In this document: one piece after another, positions 56,219-64,000 of the stretch
Layout of the letters: every line of letters starts with the position of its first letter
Numbering within the stretch: the first letter of the stretch is position 1
Assembly: GCF_949987535.1 (NCBI RefSeq)
Contig: NC_080069.1
Coordinates: 43,513,269 to 43,577,268, forward strand
Length of the DNA stretch: 64,000 bases
Direction: 5' to 3'
From: Balaenoptera acutorostrata
Taxonomy: Eukaryota > Chordata > Mammalia > Artiodactyla > Balaenopteridae
The notes under the pieces: model-generated
What the model saw: only the letters and a program-made list of their open reading frames with translations
Databases searched by the model: none
Told to the model about the DNA's origin: nothing
Made by a program: the position numbers and the translations under genes

Positions 56219-56447
56219 TGTTATTTTTTTAATTAAAAAAAACTAGACCCTTTACTAGTCTTTGTCTATGGTGTAGTAACCCTCTAATGAATGTAACATC
56301 TTGGTATTATTTGGAGAGTGCTTGTTTGATTGCAATCTAAATAAAAAGTACAGTATTACAACTTGTAGGTCTTCTGAAATGCTGTATAGTATAGGTGCCC
56401 CCTCCAACCCCCATCCATTTTTTAGAAAAATATTATTTTTTTTAAGA

Positions 56448-56555
56448 TTTTTTTTTTTCGGCCATGCTGCGAGGCATGTGGGATCCTAGTTCCCCGACCA
56501 GGGATCGAACCTGCTCCCCCTGCGTTGGAAGCGTGGAATCATAACCACTGGAAGT
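56448..56555 (-). repeat. CHR SINE, short form, truncated head
   Basis: Reverse short copy whose head stops at 'aaccactggaagtc', so the usual ccgccagggaa part is missing. No TSD. Confidence 0.85.
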
Positions 56556-57288
56556 CTGAAACCCCCTTCCCCACCTTTTTTGAGAGAAAGGGCTGTTAGA
56601 AGAAGGGATTAAGACTGGTCATGAACAACGAGGGGCTTCTAAGGGTTAGGAGGGCAAAGAATCATAAGATAGCTGCTGAACTAGGGTCTTGGTTAAAGAT
56701 AGGCTTTAGAGCCAAGAAATTAGCAGTGTAGGAGTGGGACACATGTAAGGAAGCAGCCATAGGCAGTTAAATACTTTTTCTCCCCTGACCTTAGGTAACC
56801 TAAAAGAGAAATATGACTATACCAAATAATTTTTGATGGCCTATAATGTTCAAGGGTTCATCAGCACTCATCTTTTCTGTGGGCAGATTATATGTACAGA
56901 ATAGCAGATAACATTGTCAGCCAAGCCTGGGTGTAGGGGAGTTAACCTTGTCCACCAACTGCTAGAGGCCTGACCCTGCCCTCAGCAGCTGTGGAGAATA
57001 AAAGTATCAGCTTGGTCAGCTCCTGGCACGCAGGGCACAAGAAGTTTAGCTGCGTGGAATTGGGTCTCATACTAGAGTTCCTTGGCACTCCTTGGCACCG
57101 TAGCTGCCTTACTCTCTCCTGAGTTGGGGATGTAGACTTCCACTTGTTGGCTGCTTTGGGCTTCCCAAATTTGTTGAGGTTCTTAATACAAATCAGTGTT
57201 GTTCTCTGCAGGAATGAAAAAATGAATTTCCTCTGCAGAAAAAGGTTGAGAATAATGGGTATTTTCTTAATAGAAAAAGCAAGAACAT
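56556..57288. other. unique intronic sequence
   Basis: Nothing recognised. Confidence 0.45.
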
Positions 57289-57640
57289 GGCTTCCCTGGT
57301 GGTGCAGTGGTTAGGAATCCGCCTGCTAATGCAGGGGACACGGGTTCGAGCCCTGGTCCGGGAAGATCCCACATGCCGCGGAGCAACTAAGCCCGTGGGC
57401 CACAACTACTGAGCCTGCGCTCTAGAGCCCGCGAGCCACAGCTACTGAGCCCATGTGCCACAACTACTGAAGCCCACGGGCCTAGAGCCTGTGCTCCGCA
57501 ACAGGAGAAGCCACTGCAATGAGAAGCCTGCGAACAGCAACGAAGAGTAGCCCCTGCTTGCCGCAACTAGAGAAAGCCCGTGCACAGCAACGAAGACCCA
57601 ACACAGCCAAGAAATAAAATAAATCTATTAAAAAAAACCA
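57289..57640 (+). repeat. CHR SINE, older long form
   Basis: Plus-strand long copy (gcttccctggtggtgcag to cagccaagaaataaa) with a mixed tail. TSD unclear. Confidence 0.94.
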
Positions 57641-57847
57641 AAACCCAAAAAACATTACAATAGATAGCCAAGGGAGCACCTGTGGGTATCTGAAAGGCTG
57701 GGAAGCTAGGTGAGATTCTGACCCAGAACCAGATCTTTCGCATCAGGTATGAGTTATGAAGGTGACGCCAGCAGTAGTTATGCCGTCTTAAAGAAGAGGA
57801 AGCTGAGTTGGAGTCTGTTGTATATCTATAATTGATATATATGCTTG

Positions 57848-58100
57848 CAGCATAGCATAGTGGGTGAGAACACAGACTGTGGAGCCAGATGGCCTGGGTT
57901 TGAATCTTGACCTTACCACTTAACCAGCTGTGAATCTTTGTATGTCTTAGTTTCCTGTCTGTAAAATGGGAGTAGTATTAGGATGTATTTCAGAATGTTG
58001 TCGGCAAGGTAATGACTTAATTCTGTATGCATAAAGCACTTCAGTGGTGTCTGGCACTTGGTAAACAGTATGCATTTGTTGCTATATTATTGTCATTACT
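57848..58100 (+). repeat. MIR SINE, nearly complete
   Basis: Good MIR: 'agcatagtgggtgagaacacagactgtggagccagatggcctgggtttgaatc', 'gtctgtaaaatgggag', 'gtgtctggcacttggtaaac'. Confidence 0.88.
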
Positions 58101-58244
58101 TAATGGTTTCAGGCTATTGAGAATGAGTGAATGAGTCTTTGATACAGATGAAGGACCCCCTACCCATCCTTGCCAGTCTAACTAAGATAGTCCTGGCTCC
58201 ACTGGCCTAAGGACCGAGTGAACAGCATCTCTGTCAGCATTCTT

Positions 58245-58362
58245 TTTTTTTTGGGCTGCGCCATGCAGCATGTGAGATCTTAGTTCCCTGACCAGGGATC
58301 GAACCCGTGCCCCCTGCAGTGGAAGTGCGGAGTCTAAACCACTGGACCGCCAGGGAAGTCCC
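58245..58362 (-). repeat. CHR SINE, short form
   Basis: Reverse short copy. Near-perfect TSD CTCTGTCAGCATTCTT / CTCTGTGAGCATTCTT lies at 58229-58244 and 58363-58378. Confidence 0.94.
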
Positions 58363-58746
58363 CTCTGTGAGCATTCTTGATGGAGACTAGCTTCTGTTCT
58401 TAGTAGTTGAGCTCTTAGCTGATTAAGTAATTCATGTTGTGTGGGTTAATTATATTCTGTTTGAAAAAAAAAAAAAGACATTCATTTTGCTGTTTCTGGA
58501 ATATAATTTTTTCTTGATGCAGTGGATGAAATACTCTATGAACCTCCTGGTTTCAGAGGTACCTTCCAATGCTGACACTTTGTGATACTTACTATCTTAA
58601 ATAAAGCCATTTGTGCTTTCACCAAAGTTTTCACAGTTCTCAGCATGTTATCAACAAGTGTTCTGTAACTTCTCAGGATGACCAAATGTATCCTTGTTTT
58701 TCTGTTAGGGTTTACATGGTTTGTAGATAAATTTTTACCCAACAAT

Positions 58747-58870
58747 TTTTTTTTTTTTTTTTTAGCCGTGCTGCGTGGCATGTGGGATCCTAGTTCCCCA
58801 GCCAGAGATCGAACCCACACTCGCAGATTGGAAGCACAGAGTCTTAACCACTGGACTGCCAGGGAAGTCC
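58747..58870 (-). repeat. CHR SINE, short form
   Basis: Reverse short copy after T18; TSD CCCAACAAT lies at about 58738-58746 and 58871-58879. Confidence 0.93.
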
Positions 58871-58879
58871 CCCAACAAT

Positions 58880-59660
58880 ATTTTTTTTATGCCTTTTTAA
58901 TGTCTAACTTTAGGTAGGGTCCTCTTACGAGTTTGTGGTATTTGCTTATGTAAACTTTAATAGAAGTGCAGGTGGCTGTTAACCATGTCCAGTTCATTCT
59001 GAAATTCTGGAACACTTGAAAATGCAGCTGTTTCACTGAGGTATCTTATCTACAAAAAGTCCTTGAAAAAAATAACAGTTAATAAAACATTTTCTAAAAG
59101 TGTCCCTTTACAGAGACAGTCTTTGTACTTTAATCAAATTGGTTTATTCTGCTGGTTTACTTTCCGTCTATTACAAGTAATTTTAGACCATTCTTGCACT
59201 TCAGATAATCTAGGAAGCTTTATGTGGTATTTTGCTGATTTTGTTTTTAAGGAGGTTAAAAATGTAGTAGCATTTCTTACCCCTGTTAAAATCTATCATA
59301 TCTTTTAAATTTACTTTGAATGAGGTGAGGTTAAAATCGGTGTTAAAATTTGGTTGTATAGATTGAATAACCTGGGGCTTCCTGCCACTCAAGAACTTGA
59401 GATATGTATGTTTGAGTTTCTACTGGATTATTTTTAGAATCTCTTGCTCTTGTCTGTTTCTATTCTAAGAATTCTCTTGGAACCTGTTCCAGGATAGTAG
59501 TTCTTGGGGGTGGAGAGTGATAGAGAGGATGGAACACAAGAGTAAACTGAATTCCTGTGGCCTGGCAACTGGGTTGCTTATTGGAGAAGCACTCTCATTT
59601 ATTACACAGAGCTTTTTTCCCAGAAAAGGGAACAGAGAATTTCCCCATATGGCAGTATGC
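58880..59660. other. unique intronic sequence
   Basis: AT-rich; short frames only; nothing recognised. Confidence 0.45.
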
Positions 59661-59677
59661 TAAAGGTGTTGATTTTT

Positions 59678-60028
59678 TAAAAAATTTATTTATTTATTAT
59701 ATTTTTGGCTGCGTTGGGTCTTCGTTGCTGCGCACGGGCTTTTCTGTAGTTGCGGTGAGCGGGGGCTTCTCTTTGTTCCAGTGCGCAGGCTTCTCATTGC
59801 CGTGGCTTCTCTTGTTTTGGAGCACGGGCTCTAGGTGCTTGGGTTTCAGTAGTTGTGGCACACGGGCTCAGTAGTTGTGGCTCGCGGGCTCTAGAGCACA
59901 GGCTCAGTAGTTGTGGCGTACGGGCTTAGTTGCTCCGTGGCCTGTGGGATCTTCCTGGACCAGGGTCGAACCCGTGTCCCCTGCATTGGCAGGCGGATTC
60001 TTAACCACTGCGCCACCAGGGAAGTCCC
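59678..60028 (-). repeat. CHR SINE, older long form
   Basis: Reverse long copy. A perfect 15-bp TSD, AAGGTGTTGATTTTT, lies at 59663-59677 and 60029-60043. Confidence 0.96.
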
Positions 60029-60312
60029 AAGGTGTTGATTTTTATAGTCTAATTTCCATGACTTACTCATTTTCACAATTCACTGGTGGTAATTTTTAAG
60101 GATGTCGATAATGATTTTGGTAACTTATGCTTTTTACCTTGTTTTATGAATTCATTGTCTCCAGAAGCTTTATGTAAAACATAAGAAAATTTGTTGAATC
60201 ATACATCCTGTTAACTTTATGTTTTCTGAGCTCTGTTTTTTCCCAGAGGATTTTAGTAACACTTTTTTTTCTCCCCACTGCTTACTTTGTAAACTTGCAC
60301 ATTTATCTTTAG

Positions 60313-60519
60313 AGCACCGGCTCTAGGCGTGCGGGCTTCAGTAGTTGCAGCACTCAGGCTCAGTAGTTGTGGCTTGCGGGCTCTAGAGCTCAGGGTCAAT
60401 AGTTGTGGCGCACGAGCTTAGCTGCTCTGTGGCATGTGGGATCTTCCTGGACCAGGGCTCGAACCTGTGTCGCCTGCCTTGGCAGGCAGATTCTTAACCA
60501 CTGTGCCACCAAGGAATTC
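60313..60519 (-). repeat. CHR SINE, older long form, tail half missing
   Basis: Reverse copy that begins abruptly in the middle of the body (agagcaccggctctagg) and runs to the head (ccaccaaggaattc). It lacks the 3' half and A/T tail; no TSD. Confidence 0.9.
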
Positions 60520-60524
60520 TCTAG

Positions 60525-62215
60525 AGATATAAAGTCTTAATGTTTATATTGATGCAGTGAATTAGTAAATTTTTTATAGTTTGAAATATAAGGAGTTTAT
60601 GGTTTTTCTGATTGACAAGTGAGAATTCAGATACATTACATCAAAGTGTTTGGTTGTAATAGCAAGACAATTAAGACTAAAAGTCTTTATTGTAAGTCAA
60701 AAAAACTCAATCAAAGCATCCATTCAGTTTAGCTTATTTCTGTACATGCAGATTTTCATCACCAGATGGCACTGCTGTAAGAAGAAATTCTCATTTTGTT
60801 ATATTTAATGTACCTAGTTTATTTTCATAAATGGGGGCACTGAGGATTAAACCGTTAAAGATGAGTGAGAAAAGGATCACATAATTCAATTAAAAAAAGA
60901 ACTGTTTTGAGATCTGTGGGTAAACTAAAAATGATTTTTAAAAAAAAATGTTTTACCCTGGGAATACCACTCAGCCAGGCAGATTTTGGTTGGATGCTTA
61001 ACTTAAGATATTTAGCATAGAATTATAGAGTATTAGTGCTCAAAGAGATTTTAGAAAGAATCAAGTAATCCCTTTATTTCAGAAATAGTAGTATGTTTCA
61101 CATTTGTATGATGCTTGACAGTTTCATATGTTTGTATTCATATCTGAGTACACTAAACTCAAAGAAAGCTCTTAAAATAATCGTGACAAAACAATTAACC
61201 TTGTTTATATAGTACAACCAAAACAATAAACCCAAACCAATAAAATCTCAAAATCGTTTAACACAAAAAAGTATGCAAAGTGTATATTCATACTGACAGT
61301 GAATAGAGTAAAAAGTTTTAAACCGGCATATTGGGCATATTGAGATATTCTGGTTAATTGGTTATTTGCTATTTATAGTGTATTTATAAGGCAGTGCAGT
61401 AATATGCCTGTGGCCTTTAGCATTCCAGTTGACAGAGGACCTATTAAGAAAATTAGTAAATAATATTAGAACAGTTGATTCAGTGAAAAGCTTGTGAAAC
61501 CTTTTCTAGCTAAAATAGATTTCAGGGACATAATTTTCCTTCTAATGCCTGAAATGGTATCCTGAATTATGATTCGTCTCCTCTCTAAATTTAAGATACA
61601 CAGGTCCAAAAGATAACTAGAAATACTTGTATAATGTCATTTCATTAACCAGAGATGTATAAGATTTATAAATAGGGGAACATTGTTTCACATCATGGGA
61701 GTGCTTGCTTTGAGGTGTCCGTAACTGATTGTTTTAGAAAACAGAATTCAGTTCATGTATTGTTCTTTTTTGGAATCATTGGCTCTGTTATGATTTGGTC
61801 TTTCTTACGTCATTCTTAATTTTTATAAGTTACCAGCTTCTATCACATGTCATTTCAACACATTTTTCAAATGTCTCTTACATTGACACCTATTTAGTAG
61901 TGAAGGGAACAAAACAAAATAAAATGAATTTCTGGTCTTAACTCGTTTATGATTTAAGGTTAGGAAGACAAGTTAGATATAGAAGAAATAGAGAATTGAT
62001 AAGCTAAAATATGAATTGCATATATGCACTATAGAATTCAAAGGAAAGTTAATATATAAAAAGTATTAGGAAATATAATCCTAGAAATCTGTAGGCTGTT
62101 TCGGGATATTTTAAATGGACTTTGATGGAAACTTAAGGGCTATTTTGGTTATGTACTATGAAGTTCTGACAAACTCTTGCTGGTTTTCCTATTGGATAAT
62201 TTTCTGTTGCTTCTT
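60525..62215. other. unique intronic sequence
   Basis: About 1.7 kb, AT-rich, without CHR SINEs or exon signals. Confidence 0.5.
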
Positions 62216-62236
62216 GTTTCATAGTATTTCTCTTTG

Positions 62237-62727
62237 TTTTTTTTTCTTTTTTTTCTTTTTTTGGCTGCACTGAGCGGCTTATGGGATCTTAGTTCCCTGA
62301 TGACTGGGTATTGAACCCGGGCCCTCAGCAGTGAAAGCACAGAGTCTTTTTTTTTTTTTTTTTTAAGGATTTTCTTTTTAATTAATTAATTAATTTATTT
62401 TTGTCTGTATTGGGTCTTCGGTTCGTGCAAGGGCTTTCTCCAGTTGCGGCAAGCGGGGGCCACTCTTCATCGCGGTGCGGGGACCGCTCTTCATCGCGGT
62501 GCACGGGCCTTTCTCCATCGCGGCCCCTCCCGTTGCGGGGCACAGGCTCCAGACGCGCAGGCTCAGCAATTGTGGCTCACGGGCCCAGCTGCTCCGTGGC
62601 ATGTGGGATCTTCCCAGACCAGGGCTCGAACCCATGTCCCCTGCATTAGCAGGCAGATTCTCAACCACTGCGCCACCAGGGAAGCCCAAGCACAGAGTCT
62701 TAACCACTGGACTGCCAGGGAATTCCC
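62237..62727 (-). repeat. CHR SINE, short form, split by a younger SINE
   Basis: Outer short copy with a pyrimidine-rich tail. Head and body are separated by the SINE at 62349-62687. Flanks CATAGTATTTCT (62220) and CATCGTATTTCT (62728). Confidence 0.92.
62349..62687 (-). repeat. CHR SINE, young form with 24-bp duplication, nested
   Basis: A perfect 14-bp TSD, AAGCACAGAGTCTT, lies at 62335-62348 and 62688-62701. The body carries the same 24-bp tandem duplication (62463-62502) and 'cttcggttcgtgc' start as the copy at 40559-41000. Confidence 0.96.
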
Positions 62728-62741
62728 CATCGTATTTCTTT

Positions 62742-62911
62742 CTTTCTTTTTGTTTTAATTGAAGTATAGTTGATTTACAATGTTAGTTTCTGGTGTACAG
62801 CAAAGTGATTCAGTTTTACGTATATATTTTTCATATTCTTTTCCATTATGGTTTATTACGGGATATTGAATATAGTTCCCTGTGCTATACAATAGGACCT
62901 TGTTTATCCAT
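62742..62911 (-). mobile_element. 5'-truncated L1
   Basis: Reverse L1 3' end: 'aattgaagtatagttgatttacaatgttag', 'acagcaaagtgattcag', 'gttccctgtgctatacaatagg'. Flanks CATCGTATTTCTTT (62728-62741) and CATAGTATTTTTTT (62912-62925). Confidence 0.88.
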
Positions 62912-62951
62912 CATAGTATTTTTTTTTTTAAAGATTTCTTTGATGTGGACC

Positions 62952-63271
62952 TTTTTTTTTTTTTTTTTTTTAAATTATTATTTATTTATTTATTTTTGGC
63001 TGTGTTGGGTCTTCGTTTCTGTGCGAGGGCTTTCTCTAGTTGCGGCAAGCGGGGGCCAGCGGGGGCCACTCTTCATCGCGGTGCGCGGGCCCTCTCACTA
63101 TCACAGCCTCTCTTGTTGCGGAGCACAGGCTCCAGACGCGCAGGCTCAGTAGTTGTGGCTCATGGGCCCAGCCGCTCTGCGGCATATGGGATCTTCCCAG
63201 ACCAGGGCTCGAACCCGTGTCCCCTGCATTGGCAGGCAGATTCCCAACCACTGCGCCACCAGGGAAGCCCC
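62952..63271 (-). repeat. CHR SINE, young long form
   Basis: Reverse young copy with a 10-bp tandem duplication (GCGGGGGCCA twice, about 63048-63067). TSD TGGACC lies at 62946-62951 and 63272-63277, followed by T runs. Confidence 0.94.
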
Positions 63272-63331
63272 TGGACCATTTTTAAAGTCTTTATTAAATT
63301 TGTTACAATATTCCTTCTGTTTTATATTTTG

Positions 63332-63441
63332 TTTTTTTGGCCCTGAGGCACGTGGGAGCTTAGCTTCCCGACCAGGGATTGAACCCGCACCCCCTGCATT
63401 GGAAGGCGAAGTCTTAACCACTGGACCGCCAGGGAAGTCCC
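63332..63441 (-). repeat. CHR SINE, short form
   Basis: Reverse short copy ending gggaagtcccc. TSD not clear. Confidence 0.9.
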
Positions 63442-63444
63442 CAG

Positions 63445-63735
63445 TATTTCTTAATATTGATAAAATCCAAATACTAATTCTTGTCACATGTATGTTGATA
63501 AAAAATTTCCCAGTTTATGGCTTGTATTTTCACAGGGCCAGCTGCTTTTTTATGAACAGAAGTTTTTCATTTTAAAGTTATTAATCTTTGGGACTTCCCT
63601 GGAGGTCCAGTGGTTAGGACTCTGCTCTTCCACTGCAGGGGGCCCGGGTTCAATCCCTGGTTGGGGAACTAAGATCCTGCATGCTGCTTGTATGGCCAAA
63701 AAAAAAAAAAAAAGTTATTAAGCTTTGCAATTTTA
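63445..63735 (-). repeat. possible old L1 fragment, split by a SINE
   Basis: 'ttatggcttgtattttcacagg', 'aacagaagtttttcattttaaag' resemble reverse old L1 sequence. Weak. Confidence 0.4.
63591..63710 (+). repeat. CHR SINE, short form
   Basis: Short plus-strand copy. 17-bp TSD with one mismatch, AAAGTTATTAATCTTTG / AAAGTTATTAAGCTTTG, lies at 63574-63590 and 63711-63727. Confidence 0.95.
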
Positions 63736-63921
63736 GCAACTTTTGACTCTCTTAAGAAAATAATTACTATCATGAGATAAAAATTCCTTTATACAGGGTG
63801 AAGAAATTAGCCTTATTTTCTTCTGAAATCAATAATTTTGATTTTTGTATATTCTTTTTTTTTTTTTTTAAATGTTGAGTTTCTTTAGGAGTTTTTGTTT
63901 AAATTCCTCTACTTTTTTTTT

Positions 63922-64000
63922 TTTAATTTATTTATTATTTATGGCTGCGTTGGGTCTTCGTTTCCGTGCGAGGGCTTTCTCTAGTTGCGGCAAGCGGGGG
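63922..64000 (-). repeat. CHR SINE, young long form, cut by window end
   Basis: The tail and first body bases (tatggctgcgttgggtcttc, cgtgcgagggctttc) of a reverse young copy run off the window. Confidence 0.93.

Noticed and set aside
1177..64000. tRNA-like boxes (TGGTTAGGAATCC, GGTTCGAGCCC) as tRNA genes
   Set aside because: They belong to SINE heads; no cloverleaf-forming tRNA with an intact acceptor stem was seen.
1..64000. CRISPR array, operon or bacterial defence system
   Set aside because: The repeats are dispersed, diverged SINE copies with A tails and TSDs; gene content and repeat families are mammalian.

Overview
The window is mammalian nuclear DNA, almost certainly from a cetacean (whale or dolphin). 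About 58 tRNA-derived CHR-type SINEs are present in at least three age/length classes: a short ~110-150 bp form, an older ~300-350 bp long form, and a younger ~280-310 bp long form with the signature 'cgcacagaaacgaagaccc'. CHR SINEs are typical of Cetartiodactyla and these long forms of cetaceans; I see no Bov-tA, Bov-B or pig PRE-1 copies. The species call is inference from repeat content only.

Layout. 1-12 kb: unique sequence with scattered CHR SINEs, L2/MIR relics and a MaLR-type LTR; no gene seen. 12.2-19.6 kb: a nested pile. An ERV1-type LTR was split by a nearly complete L1, and that L1 was then hit by a TPT1 (TCTP) processed retrocopy, a 5'-truncated L1 with a 3' transduction, and two young CHR SINEs. 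Almost every event keeps a readable target-site duplication (TSD). 19.6-36 kb: L2, several LTRs, a MER2 DNA transposon cut twice, L1 3' ends and many SINEs, some stacked on one target site. 36.85-37.8 kb: a CpG-island promoter with GC box, E2F-like, ACTACATCTCCCAG, two TCACGTGA palindromes and a CGG repeat. It is the only convincing gene-start signal, probably for a + strand gene with a non-coding first exon, possibly bidirectional. I cannot name the gene and found no coding exon downstream. 37.8-64 kb: probably intronic; 24 of 27 CHR SINEs lie on the minus strand, which supports transcription on the plus strand.

No intact protein-coding gene can be supported. The longest protein-like stretches are L1 ORF2 remains and the TPT1 retrocopy, whose 172-codon frame is open but whose ATG start has become GTG. 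I see no CRISPR array, operon, functional tRNA/rRNA gene or unknown multi-gene system. The interest lies in retrotransposition records: 3' transductions by an L1 and by a SINE, repeated SINE insertion at the same duplicated target, a 42-bp L1 insertion with a 19-bp TSD, a SINE subtype with a 24-bp internal duplication, and the promoter architecture. All coordinates and family calls were made by eye.
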